Source of the DNA: SXVE01 sp036388895
Lineage (GTDB): Bacteria > Acidobacteriota > Blastocatellia > Pyrinomonadales > Pyrinomonadaceae
Reading direction: 5' to 3'
NCBI GenBank assembly: GCA_036388895.1
Contig: DASVQY010000002.1
Coordinates: forward strand, 248,001-312,000
DNA: 64,000 bases
A model generated the notes under the pieces. That model was not told the origin of the DNA. It saw only the letters and a list, made by a program, of their open reading frames with translations, and did no database searches. Positions 26,540-35,261 of the stretch are shown one piece after another. The translations under genes were made by a program, and so were the position numbers. Every line of letters begins with the position of its first letter. Position 1 is the stretch's first letter.

Positions 26540-29008
26540 ATGGCTGAAGAAAATACACAAAATAATTCGCAAAACACATCGAACACAGGGCAGCAATACG
26601 AAATCGCGGTTTTACCTTTGCAGAATACGACGATGTTTCCGAACACAGTCGTTCCGCTTTCGGTCGGACGCCCGCGTTCGGTTAGAGCGGTCGAGGCGGC
26701 GCTGGCGACTGAAGAAAAACTTATCGCCTGCGTGACGATAAAAACGCCGGACGTGAACGGCAGCGACGCTCGCCCGATTGATTTATATGAAATCGGCGCG
26801 GTCGTCAACATCAAGCGGATGATGCGCGGCGATGACGTGATGCAATTAATAGTTCAGGGCGTTGATCGCGTTCGTATTCTTTACTGGGTGCAGGAAGAGC
26901 CTTATTTAATGGCGAAGGTCGAAACTTTGCCGGAACTGAAAATTGTTGACAATGAAGAGGTCGAGGCTTTGAAACGCAATATTCAGGGAATGATTCAGAG
27001 AGCGCTGGCGATGCTGCCGCAGGTTCCGCCCGAAGTTCGTATGGCGGTTCTCTCGCAAACGGATGCCGTTCAGCTTTCTTATTTTCTCGCTTCGGTGCTG
27101 GATTTAGGCGTTGAAACCGAACAGAAAATGCTCGAAGCCAATACGACTGACGAACTGCTCGAGCAAACGCACGCGGCGCTGGCGCGCGAACTTGAAATTA
27201 TGCAGATTCGCTCGAAAATCGCCACCGAAGCTCAGACCGAAATGGATAAAGCGCAGCGCGATTACATTTTACGTCAGCAATTAAAGGCGATTCAAAAAGA
27301 ACTCGGCGAGGACGACGAAAACGGCGAAAAAGCGGAAGCCGCGCAATTGCGGGAAAGGTTGGAAACCGCCGATTTGCCCGAAGAAGTTCGCAAAGAAGCC
27401 GACCGCGAGCTGCGCCGAATGGAGCAGCTGCCGCAAGCCGCGCCGGATTATCACGTTATTCGCACGTATCTCGAATACGTTCTTGAGCTGCCCTGGAAAA
27501 AGTCGAGCGAAGAAAAACTCGATCTCGACGAAGCGAGAAAAATTCTCGACGAAGACCACTACGGCTTGGAAGACATTAAGGAAAGAATTTTGGAATCGCT
27601 CGCCGTCGTCAAGCTGCGCCCTGATTCAAAAAGTCCGATAATTCTTTTCGTCGGACCGCCCGGAGTGGGCAAAACTTCGCTTGGACGCTCGATTGCCCGC
27701 GCTCTCGGGCGCGAATTCGACCGCATCGCTTTGGGCGGCGTGCGCGACGAAGCCGAATTGCGCGGTCACCGCCGAACATACGTCGGCGCGATGCCGGGCA
27801 GAATAATTCAAACTTTCCGTCGCGTCGGCGTCAACAATCCGGTTTTGATGCTCGACGAAATTGATAAAATGGGCAACGATTATCGCGGCGATCCGGCTGC
27901 GGCGCTGCTCGAAATTCTCGATCCGGCGCAGAATCATACGTTCCGCGATCATTATCTAGATTTGCCGTTCGATTTATCGAAAACTTTCTTTATCGCGACG
28001 GCAAACCAGCTCGGTCCGATTCCGATGCCGTTGCGCGATAGAATGGAAATTATTCAGCTCGCCGGTTATTCGGACGCTGAGAAACTTAATATTGCGAAAC
28101 AATATTTAATCCCGCGCCAAATCAAAGAAAATGGTTTGACCGGCGATCAGATTGAAATAACCGACGACGCGATAAATCTTTTGACGGCGCGGTACACGCG
28201 CGAAGCCGGCGTTCGCCAGCTTGAAAGAACCGTCGGCAATCTGGCGCGCAAAGTCGCATTGCGAGTCGCGCAAGGCAAAAATGAAAAGGTCAGAATTACG
28301 GCGCAGGACGTAAAAGGCTATCTCGGCGCTCCGCGTTTTTACCCGGAAGAAGCGAGAAACGAACTTCCGGCAGGCGTGGCGACCGGAATGGCTTGGACGG
28401 AAATGGGCGGCGAAGTTCTTTTTATCGAAGCAACGGCTCTTCCCGGCAGCGGCGGTTTGACCTTGACCGGGCAACTCGGCGAGGTGATGAAGGAGTCGGC
28501 TATGGCGGCGCGTTCTTATTTGTGGTCGCACGCGCGGGAATTTGATATTGACCCCGACAACATCAAAAACAACGGAGTTCATCTGCACGTTCCGGCAGGA
28601 GCGATTCCGAAAGACGGTCCGAGTGCGGGCGTCACGATGGCTTCGGCTCTCGCGTCGCTTTACACGGGCAGAAAAGTTCGCTCTGACACGGCGATGACCG
28701 GCGAGATAACTTTGTCCGGTTTGGTTTTTCCGGTCGGCGGCATCAAGGAAAAGGTTCTCGCGGCGCATCGCGCCGGCATTCGGCGAATTATTTTACCTGA
28801 ACGCAACGAAGCAGATATTGAGGACATTCCCGAAGACGTGCGGAACGAGCTGGAAATTATTCCGGCAAAATACATCAGCGACGTTTTGAGCGCGGCTTTG
28901 GAATCGGAAGTTACCGAACCGATGCCGAAAAATTATACGCTGCCAAATGTTGAACGAGCGGCGGACGGCGCGAATGCCGAGCCTTTAATTGCGAAAGAAA
29001 AAAGTTAG
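26540..29008 (+). CDS. lon: ATP-dependent protease Lon
   Basis: An 822-residue AAA+ serine protease that degrades misfolded and regulatory proteins. An N-terminal LON substrate domain (VLPLQNTTMFPNTVVPLSVG) is followed by coiled-coil helices, the AAA+ module with Walker A GPPGVGKTSLGRS and Walker B VLMLDEIDKM, and the C-terminal protease domain. The catalytic dyad corresponds to S695 (PKDGPSAGV) and K738 (GGIKEKVLAAHR), with the 43-residue spacing of E. coli Lon. It follows hsp20 and ends at a hairpin terminator. Confidence 0.97.
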   Translation: MAEENTQNNSQNTSNTGQQYEIAVLPLQNTTMFPNTVVPLSVGRPRSVRAVEAALATEEKLIACVTIKTPDVNGSDARPIDLYEIGAVVNIKRMMRGDDVMQLIVQGVDRVRILYWVQEEPYLMAKVETLPELKIVDNEEVEALKRNIQGMIQRALAMLPQVPPEVRMAVLSQTDAVQLSYFLASVLDLGVETEQKMLEANTTDELLEQTHAALARELEIMQIRSKIATEAQTEMDKAQRDYILRQQLKAIQKELGEDDENGEKAEAAQLRERLETADLPEEVRKEADRELRRMEQLPQAAPDYHVIRTYLEYVLELPWKKSSEEKLDLDEARKILDEDHYGLEDIKERILESLAVVKLRPDSKSPIILFVGPPGVGKTSLGRSIARALGREFDRIALGGVRDEAELRGHRRTYVGAMPGRIIQTFRRVGVNNPVLMLDEIDKMGNDYRGDPAAALLEILDPAQNHTFRDHYLDLPFDLSKTFFIATANQLGPIPMPLRDRMEIIQLAGYSDAEKLNIAKQYLIPRQIKENGLTGDQIEITDDAINLLTARYTREAGVRQLERTVGNLARKVALRVAQGKNEKVRITAQDVKGYLGAPRFYPEEARNELPAGVATGMAWTEMGGEVLFIEATALPGSGGLTLTGQLGEVMKESAMAARSYLWSHAREFDIDPDNIKNNGVHLHVPAGAIPKDGPSAGVTMASALASLYTGRKVRSDTAMTGEITLSGLVFPVGGIKEKVLAAHRAGIRRIILPERNEADIEDIPEDVRNELEIIPAKYISDVLSAALESEVTEPMPKNYTLPNVERAADGANAEPLIAKEKS

Positions 29009-29038
29009 AAAGATTTTTTGATCGCTTTTGCTTCAGCG

Positions 29039-29098
29039 GATAATGTGAACGAAACCTTAAAATATTAAAGTTTTGTTCGCATTATCTTTTGTTTTTTC
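29039..29098 (+). terminator. Intrinsic terminator of lon
   Basis: GATAATGTGAACGAAAC (29039-29055) pairs with GTTTTGTTCGCATTATC (29070-29086) at 15 of 17 positions plus wobbles, followed by a T-rich run. Confidence 0.75.
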
Positions 29099-29137
29099 AA
29101 AGTTCAAAAAAAAATATCGAAATTTTTGATTTTTTCA

Positions 29138-29166
29138 TTAGCAAATTAATCAAAATTCGGTATATT
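29138..29166 (+). promoter_or_regulatory. mreB: Probable promoter of the mre operon
   Basis: TTAGCA (29138-29143), exactly 17 bases, TATATT (29161-29166). It lies between the lon terminator and mreB, leaving a leader of about 135 bases. The leader holds no convincing gene. Confidence 0.5.
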
Positions 29167-29306
29167 CTAAATAGTTTAGTGCGTGTTGTGATTTGCCTTC
29201 TCCGAGCGACAAACCAATTTCCCCTGATGTGCAAACTTTGGGAGCAGTTATCCCGACCCGCCAAATTTTATAAAATTTGACTTTTAACAAACAAACTTAA
29301 CAAAAA

Positions 29307-30353
29307 ATGGCTTTTAAATCTTTATTCAGTTTATTTTCGAGCGATTTAGCGATTGATCTCGGCACGGCGAACACACTCGTTTACGCGAAAGGGCGCGGCA
29401 TCGTCGTCAGTGAGCCTTCGATTGTGGCGATTAACAAAGTGACTAATCAGGTCGAAGCGGTCGGGCGCGACGCCAAAGAGATGCTCGGGCGTACGCCGGG
29501 CAACATCGTGGCGATTCGTCCGATGAAAGACGGCGTGATTGCGAATTTCGAGGTAACGGAAAAAATGCTTCAGCATTTTATACGCAAAGCGCACAACGGC
29601 AAAAGCTGGGTGCGTCCGCGCGTCGTCATCGGTATTCCGTCTGAAATTACGCAGGTCGAGCGACGTGCGGTCGAAGATTCTGCTTATCGCGCAAAAGCGT
29701 CGGAAGTTTATCTGGTCGAAGAAGCGATGGCGGCGGCAATCGGCGCTGGACTTCCGATCACTGAACCGCATGGGAATATGGTCGTTGATATCGGCGGCGG
29801 CACGACCGACATCGCGGTTATTTCGCTTTCCGGCATCGTTTATTCGCGCGCCGTACGAGTTGCCGGAAACGAGATGGACGAAGCTATCACGCAGTTTATC
29901 AAACGAAAATACAATTTATTAATCGGCGAGCGCACCGCCGAAGCCATTAAAATTGCTCTAGGTTCGGCTTTTCCGCTCGAAGAACCGCTCTCGATGGACG
30001 TTCGCGGGCGAAACTTAATCGAAGGCATTCCGAAAACCATTACTATCACCGACGAAGAGATTCGCGAAGCTCTCTCCGATTCTATTTCGACAATTATCAA
30101 CGCCGTGCGCGTCGCGCTCGAACGCACGCCGCCGGAGCTTTCCGCCGATATTGTCGAACGCGGAATCGTTCTGACGGGCGGCGGCGCGCTGCTGAAAAAC
30201 CTCGATAAACGCTTAATGATCGAAACCGGTTTGCCAGTCGTCATAGCCGACGATCCGCTTTCATCGGTCGTTTTGGGAACGGGAAAAATGCTTTCGGATA
30301 TAGAACTTCTGAAGCGCGTCAAATGGGATAATTCGATGATGACAGGAAGTTAG
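29307..30353 (+). CDS. mreB: Rod shape-determining protein MreB
   Basis: A 348-residue bacterial actin that organises lateral wall synthesis. Phosphate 1 is LAIDLGTANTLVYAKGRGIV (about 13-32), phosphate 2 is DIGGGTTDIAVIS (about 160), and the adenosine motif is LTGGGALLKNLD. The N-terminal MAFKSLFSLFS is an amphipathic membrane-binding helix. First gene of the elongasome operon, with mreC 100 bases downstream. Confidence 0.97.
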   Translation: MAFKSLFSLFSSDLAIDLGTANTLVYAKGRGIVVSEPSIVAINKVTNQVEAVGRDAKEMLGRTPGNIVAIRPMKDGVIANFEVTEKMLQHFIRKAHNGKSWVRPRVVIGIPSEITQVERRAVEDSAYRAKASEVYLVEEAMAAAIGAGLPITEPHGNMVVDIGGGTTDIAVISLSGIVYSRAVRVAGNEMDEAITQFIKRKYNLLIGERTAEAIKIALGSAFPLEEPLSMDVRGRNLIEGIPKTITITDEEIREALSDSISTIINAVRVALERTPPELSADIVERGIVLTGGGALLKNLDKRLMIETGLPVVIADDPLSSVVLGTGKMLSDIELLKRVKWDNSMMTGS

Positions 30354-30355
30354 TT

Positions 30356-30452
30356 CATTGAGTTTTTCGGGTTCATTGAGTCCATTGAGTAAAAGAAATT
30401 TTCCTCTAACTCAATGGACTCAATGAACTCTATAAACTCTATAAACTTAAAA
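30356..30452. repeat. Palindrome of TTCATTGAGT units between mreB and mreC
   Basis: A perfect 20-bp inverted repeat, GTTCATTGAGTCCATTGAGT at 30371-30390 and its complement at 30409-30428, with imperfect outer arms (AGTTTTTCGG versus CTATAAACTCTATAAACTT). It fills the gap and reaches the mreC start region. Confidence 0.85.
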
Positions 30453-30453
30453 G

Positions 30454-31356
30454 ATGGCGGAGCGAAGTCAAAAAGAAGTATGGCGATTGACGCCTTGGCT
30501 GATGATTGCTCTTCTTTTGCTTAATTTTATTTTAATGGCGTTTGACGCGCGCGAAATAAACTCGGGTCAGCGAGTCATTCGCGTCTGGGCGCAGGTGATG
30601 GCGGATTTCGTTCAATCGCCGGTTACTACCGTAAGCTCTGCCGTTACTAACTATTTTCAGTCCATCGCCAGTTTGCGGACGGCTCAAACCGAAAACGACG
30701 TTCTCAAGCAGCGCATACAGGAACTTGAAGTCGAAATCAAGCAAACCGAAGAATTAACGGCGGAAAACGAACGGCTCAAAAATCTTCTCAATCTCAAGGA
30801 ACAAAGCAGATATAAAATTTTGCCCGCCAGAATCATCGGGCGCGACCCGTCTGTCTGGTTCGATTCTTCAATTATAAATCGCGGCAGTCTGGACGGCGTA
30901 AAACTGAATATGCCGGTCGTGACCGATGGCGGCTTGGTCGGGCGCGTGACGGCTGTCAGTCCTCTAACGGCGCAGGTTGATTTGATTACCAGAGACAAAT
31001 CCGGATTGGGCGCGGTGATCGGTGAAATCGGTAATTCTAATGCGCTCGGCGTCGTCAGCGGAACGAGCAAAAAAGAAATTCTCGAAATGCGCTACGTTCC
31101 GGGAAGCGTCGAAATAACGGTTGGCGAAGGAATCTACACAACCGGACAGGACGGAATTTATCCGGCAGGGCTCAAAGTCGGCGAAATTGTTGAGGTTCGT
31201 TCGGGATCGGCGACCGTTCCGCACCAGATTTTTATTCGTCCGAGCGCCGGACTTAATTCTATGCAGGAAGTCGGGGTTTTATTTTATGAGCCGCCGCCGC
31301 GTCCCGAATACGAGCAGAAATTGCCGAACGCGTTGAGCGAAGAAAAGAAAAAGTAG
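30454..31356 (+). CDS. mreC: Rod shape-determining protein MreC
   Basis: A 300-residue bitopic membrane protein that links MreB to the periplasmic wall synthases. It has a transmembrane helix (WLMIALLLLNFILMAF, about 9-25), a coiled coil (about 65-110: ENDVLKQRIQELEVEIKQTE) and two periplasmic beta-barrel modules (ARIIGRDPSVWFD; VVTDGGLVGRVTAVSP). The Glu/Lys C-terminus is short. Operon neighbours are mreB and mreD; mreD starts 10 bases after the stop. Confidence 0.95.
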   Translation: MAERSQKEVWRLTPWLMIALLLLNFILMAFDAREINSGQRVIRVWAQVMADFVQSPVTTVSSAVTNYFQSIASLRTAQTENDVLKQRIQELEVEIKQTEELTAENERLKNLLNLKEQSRYKILPARIIGRDPSVWFDSSIINRGSLDGVKLNMPVVTDGGLVGRVTAVSPLTAQVDLITRDKSGLGAVIGEIGNSNALGVVSGTSKKEILEMRYVPGSVEITVGEGIYTTGQDGIYPAGLKVGEIVEVRSGSATVPHQIFIRPSAGLNSMQEVGVLFYEPPPRPEYEQKLPNALSEEKKK

Positions 31357-31366
31357 TTTTTCGTCA

Positions 31367-31912
31367 ATGGAACAAGTAAAAATCACAATTGCTCTGATTG
31401 TTGCCGTTTTATTACAGTGGACGCTGCGAAACGTCGCTGAACCATTGGCTTATATTGATTTCCCTCTGATCATCATCGTTTACGCCGCTTTGCAGAGAAA
31501 TGCCATCAGAGCACTCATTTTCGGAACGCTCGGCGGCATTGCCGTCGACGCTCTGAGCGGCGGTCTTTTAGGCACTAACGGTTTCTCTAAAACATTGATA
31601 GCATATGTGGTTTCGGAGCTGGCGCGGCGCGTCTACCTGGACAACCTTCTGCTCAGAATCCCCGTCATAGCAGGTGCTTGTTTTCTCGACGATCTGGTTT
31701 ATTACGGAATGCACAGACTTTTAGGTCAGGAACCGGCGGCGCAGGTTGTCGAGATAATAGCTTACTCACTTATTTGGACGACGATTGTCGGAACGCTTGT
31801 TTATTTATTTTTGGACAGATTTGTTTTGGAAGCTCCGGTGCGGCGAAAACGCGAGATGTTTCCTTCGCGCCGGCAAACGCGGCGACGCAACCCGATTCGC
31901 TTAGGAAAGTAG
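31367..31912 (+). CDS. mreD: Rod shape-determining protein MreD
   Basis: A 181-residue polytopic membrane protein with about five hydrophobic helices and a basic C-terminal tail (VRRKREMFPSRRQTRRR). The TLGGIAVDALSGGLLGTNGF segment is typical of MreD. It completes the MreBCD complex. Assignment rests on membrane pattern, motif and position. Confidence 0.88.
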   Translation: MEQVKITIALIVAVLLQWTLRNVAEPLAYIDFPLIIIVYAALQRNAIRALIFGTLGGIAVDALSGGLLGTNGFSKTLIAYVVSELARRVYLDNLLLRIPVIAGACFLDDLVYYGMHRLLGQEPAAQVVEIIAYSLIWTTIVGTLVYLFLDRFVLEAPVRRKREMFPSRRQTRRRNPIRLGK

Positions 31913-32063
31913 AAAAGTTGGCAGATAGTACCAGATAGTTTGAAAAATTTGAAAAGATAAATTAATCGGCTCTTACAACTACTTGAAACTTTCTGTAACT
32001 ACCTGGTACTTTCTGCAGCATCCTGTAACTGCCTGGAACTTCTGAAACTATTTGAAAACTTTT
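31913..32063. repeat. ACTACCTGGTACTTTCTG repeat between mreD and mrdA
   Basis: The right half contains several degenerate copies of a unit like TGTAACTACCTGGTACTTTC. The left half (GGCAGATAGTACCAGATAGT) is complementary to it. The gap thus makes an imperfect palindrome with a different unit from the neighbouring gaps, and it runs up to the mrdA ATG. Confidence 0.65.
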
Positions 32064-33953
32064 ATGAAGATAAACGATTACACGCAAAATTTAAGTCTCA
32101 GAATCGGCACGATTCAAGTAATTGCTTTTGTTTTGCTGGCGATTCTCGGCGTCCGGCTTTATTATTTGCAAATCGTTAAAGGCGAGTATTACAGCGAGAA
32201 GGCGGAAAACCAGCGTATTCGTTTGATTCCGATTCCTGCGCCGCGCGGCGCTATTTTTGACCGAAACGGCAAGATTCTGGTTGACTCGCGTCCGACCTAT
32301 AACGTCACGCTTTCCAATGAGCCGATTAAAAAAATCAATGTTAACGACCGGGTAGAAGATTACGCCGCCGGGTTAAATCTTGAACCGCAATTCGTTGTCG
32401 AGCGGCTTAATTTAATTAAAAAACAACCGGAATTCGAGACAATGGTTTTGAAAGAGAACGCGACTATTCAAGACATCAGTTGGGTAGAGTCGCATTATCT
32501 GGAATACCCGGAACTGCGGGTCGAACTTCAACCGCAGAGATTTTATCCGCACGGCACAATCCTGGCTCACGTTTTAGGATACGTCGGAGAAATCAGTCCG
32601 AAGCAGCTTGAAAAACCGGAAATTATAGCCAAAGGTTTTCGACCCGGAGACATCGTCGGCAAAGGCGGACTTGAACAATATTACGACGAGTTTTTGCGCG
32701 GAAAGCCCGGTTACCGAAAGGTCGTCGTTGATAGTCGCGGGCGTGTTCAGAACGAAATTGAAGTCGTGCCGCCGCAAGCCGGACAGGATTTGATTACGAC
32801 GATTGATCTCGATTTGCAGCTTGCCGCCGAAGATAAACTGACGAATTCCACCACAAAGCGCGGAACTATTATCGCCACTGATCCGAATAACGGAGAAGTT
32901 CTCGCAATGGCTTCGCAACCGTCGTACGATCCGAATATTTTTATTCAGGGAAGTTCGACTCCTGAAGGTCGAAAGCAGATTGCGGCATACTGGCAAGACG
33001 AATCGAGACCGCTTTACAATCGCGCGATACAAGGTCGTTACCCGCCGGGTTCGACCTGGAAAATTCCCGAATCGCTCGGAGCCTTGCAGCAAGGCGTGAT
33101 TACGCCGAAAGATTCGAATATGGTGTGCGGCGGAGGAATCACCATCGGCAGCAAATTCACCCGCTGTATGGGAAGTCACGGCTCGCCGCCGCTTTCCTAC
33201 GCTATTACCAAATCTTGCGACGGATATTATTATCGTCTGGCTTTGAAAATGAAAATCGAAGGCTTAATCGAAATGATTGAGATGTTCGATTACGATAAGC
33301 GAACGGGCGTTGATTTGCCGAACGAAAAAATTACTCAAACGCCGAAGTCCTGGATGCCTTACATCTTGAAGACCGAAGGCAAATGGAGCGACATTCGCAC
33401 TGTTTACGCGTCAATCGGACAGGATACGGTGGTCGCGACGCCGATTTCTATGCTCCGCGCCATTTCATCCATCGGCGTCAAGGGAAGAATGTATGTTCCA
33501 CATTTCTTGAAAGAATTCAAACCAATCGGCGCAATCGGCGAGCCGGGCACGAGCGGCTACGCGCCGGAACGTCCGGGCTTTGGGTTTCAACATCCCGAAC
33601 CGAAACTTATTCCGATGACACCCGAACAAGAAGAAATAATGGTGAAGGGAATGTGGGGCGTTGTTAACGGCGGGGGAACCGGAGCGGGAATCAGAATTCC
33701 GAATTTTGAAATCGCCGGAAAAACCGGCACGGCGCAGGTAACCGAACTCGGTAAAGATAAAGGAAAGCTGAAAGACCACGCTTGGTTCGTCAGTTGGGCG
33801 CCGGCTTTCAAACCTGAAATCGCCGTTATCGCCTTGATCGAAAACGTCGGTTTCGGCGGAAGCCACGCGGCACCGGCGGCAAAGGGCGTCTACGAAGCAT
33901 ACATGCAGAAAAAGGGCATTCCGCACGAAACGCAGGAAATAGCGAAAAGATAG
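32064..33953 (+). CDS. mrdA: Penicillin-binding protein 2 (elongasome transpeptidase)
   Basis: A 629-residue class B PBP. It has a single N-terminal transmembrane helix (IQVIAFVLLAILGVRLYYLQ), a pedestal domain beginning RLIPIPAPRGAIFDRNGKIL, and a transpeptidase domain with the active-site STWK (PPGSTWKIPE), the second motif near SCD, and AGKTGTAQV. It crosslinks peptidoglycan with RodA. ATG 32064 is preferred over TTG 32052, which lies in the repeat. The neighbours confirm PBP2 rather than PBP3. Confidence 0.95.
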   Translation: MKINDYTQNLSLRIGTIQVIAFVLLAILGVRLYYLQIVKGEYYSEKAENQRIRLIPIPAPRGAIFDRNGKILVDSRPTYNVTLSNEPIKKINVNDRVEDYAAGLNLEPQFVVERLNLIKKQPEFETMVLKENATIQDISWVESHYLEYPELRVELQPQRFYPHGTILAHVLGYVGEISPKQLEKPEIIAKGFRPGDIVGKGGLEQYYDEFLRGKPGYRKVVVDSRGRVQNEIEVVPPQAGQDLITTIDLDLQLAAEDKLTNSTTKRGTIIATDPNNGEVLAMASQPSYDPNIFIQGSSTPEGRKQIAAYWQDESRPLYNRAIQGRYPPGSTWKIPESLGALQQGVITPKDSNMVCGGGITIGSKFTRCMGSHGSPPLSYAITKSCDGYYYRLALKMKIEGLIEMIEMFDYDKRTGVDLPNEKITQTPKSWMPYILKTEGKWSDIRTVYASIGQDTVVATPISMLRAISSIGVKGRMYVPHFLKEFKPIGAIGEPGTSGYAPERPGFGFQHPEPKLIPMTPEQEEIMVKGMWGVVNGGGTGAGIRIPNFEIAGKTGTAQVTELGKDKGKLKDHAWFVSWAPAFKPEIAVIALIENVGFGGSHAAPAAKGVYEAYMQKKGIPHETQEIAKR

Positions 33954-34054
33954 TTCACAAAGTTCGTTGGGTTTATAGAGTTTGTAGAGTTAGAGGAAAA
34001 TGCTTTTATTCAATGAACTCAACGAACTCAATGAACTCTATAAACTCCAAAATT
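33954..34054. repeat. Palindrome of TTTATAGAGT / TTCATTGAGT units between mrdA and rodA
   Basis: GTTCGTTGGGTTTATAGAGT on the left is mirrored by ACTCTATAAACTCC and repeated GAACTCAATGAACTCAACG on the right. The same units as in the mreB-mreC gap are used. Read as protein the right half gives NSTNSMNSINS, which would falsely lengthen RodA. Confidence 0.8.
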
Positions 34055-35173
34055 ATGGTAGCAATTATTGAAAAACGCGACTTGAGGGATTTTGATTGGC
34101 TGACATCTCTGATCGCCGTCTCCATCGTTTGTTTCGGCATCTGGCAAATTTATAACGCGCAGCCCGAAATGAATTACTGGTCGAAGCAAATCATCGGTTT
34201 GGGTATCGCTCTGGTCGCATTTCTTGTCGTCTCTTTTACTGATTACCGCCGCATTATTGATGCCGCGCCGGTTTTTTACATCGGCGGTTTGATTTTGCTG
34301 CTTTTAGTTTTGACGCCTTTGGGAGTTAAAGTTAACGGACAACAGGCGTGGTTGAAATTGCCGCTTATCGGGCAATTTCAACCGTCCGAGTTCGTCAAGA
34401 TTCCGGTTGTATTAATGCTCGCCAAATATTTCGGCGCGCGACAATCGGGAACGCTTCGATTAAAAGAAATTTTTGTCGGCGGCGCGATTTTAGCTCTTCC
34501 GGTCGGTTTGATTATGCTCGAACCGGATGCCGGGCAAGCGATGACGTATTTCCCGATTCTGGCTGTTATGCTGTTTCTGTCGGCGGTCAAAATCAGATAC
34601 GTTATATTGACGATTATCGCCGGATTGGTAATGGTTCCGCTAGCCTTTTGGATCGGCGTTGAGACCGGCAAGATCAAACAGTATCAGATCGAGCGCGTAA
34701 ACGTTATTTTAGACCCGGAAAGCGCCGATCCGCGCGGCTTCGGTTATCACACCGTTCAATCAATGATTACGGTCGGGAAAGGCGGCTTGTCGGGTATAAA
34801 AGGCGATACGGAAACATCGCAAAGCGTTTTGAAATTTTTGCCCGAGCCGCACACCGATTTCATTTTCGCGGTAACTGCTGAAAATACCGGATTTATCGGG
34901 TGCGTGTCGCTTCTCTTGGCGTATGCGCTGCTGCTCTCCCGGCTAGTCGCAGGAGCGCGGCAAGCTGGCGACCGTCCCGGAATGCTTGTTATAATGGCGA
35001 TTACCGGAGAGCTCGCTTTTCAGATGTTTATTAATATCGGAATGGTTTTAGGGTTTTTGCCGGTTATCGGGGTTCCGCTGCCGCTGATGAGCGCGGGGCT
35101 TTCGGCAGTTTTAGCGACGTTTATCGCCATCGGATTTGTTATCAGCGTTAAACTGCGCCGGTTTGTTAATTAA
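34055..35173 (+). CDS. rodA: Peptidoglycan polymerase RodA
   Basis: A 372-residue SEDS-family glycosyltransferase with about ten transmembrane helices that polymerises lipid II with PBP2. Family signatures are WLKLPLIGQFQPSEFVKI, LEPDAGQAM (catalytic-region Asp), FLPEPHTDFIFAVTAENTGF and LPVIGVPLPLMSAGLSA. An open frame 14 codons longer exists but translates the intergenic repeat, so ATG 34055 is chosen. Fifth gene of the elongasome operon. Confidence 0.95.
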   Translation: MVAIIEKRDLRDFDWLTSLIAVSIVCFGIWQIYNAQPEMNYWSKQIIGLGIALVAFLVVSFTDYRRIIDAAPVFYIGGLILLLLVLTPLGVKVNGQQAWLKLPLIGQFQPSEFVKIPVVLMLAKYFGARQSGTLRLKEIFVGGAILALPVGLIMLEPDAGQAMTYFPILAVMLFLSAVKIRYVILTIIAGLVMVPLAFWIGVETGKIKQYQIERVNVILDPESADPRGFGYHTVQSMITVGKGGLSGIKGDTETSQSVLKFLPEPHTDFIFAVTAENTGFIGCVSLLLAYALLLSRLVAGARQAGDRPGMLVIMAITGELAFQMFINIGMVLGFLPVIGVPLPLMSAGLSAVLATFIAIGFVISVKLRRFVN

Positions 35174-35261
35174 AGTCGCGAGCCGAGCGAGTCATAAGAA
35201 AACTTCTTTGACTGACGACTCGCTGAACTCAACAGACTAATGACTAATTATAGAGGTATTT
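35174..35261. repeat. Imperfect palindrome between rodA and PBP1A
   Basis: AGCGAGTCATAAGAAAACTT and CTGACGACTCGCTGAACTCA form an imperfect inverted repeat (GCGAGTC / GACTCGC core) in the gap before the PBP1A gene. Confidence 0.5.

Noticed and set aside
29089..29280. Small open frame of 63 codons before mreB
   Set aside because: It lies over the lon terminator T-run and the mreB promoter, has no Shine-Dalgarno and no protein-like composition.
34013..34054. Longer N-terminus for RodA (NSTNSMNSINS)
   Set aside because: These residues translate the intergenic TTCATTGAGT repeat; the family N-terminus begins after ATG 34055.
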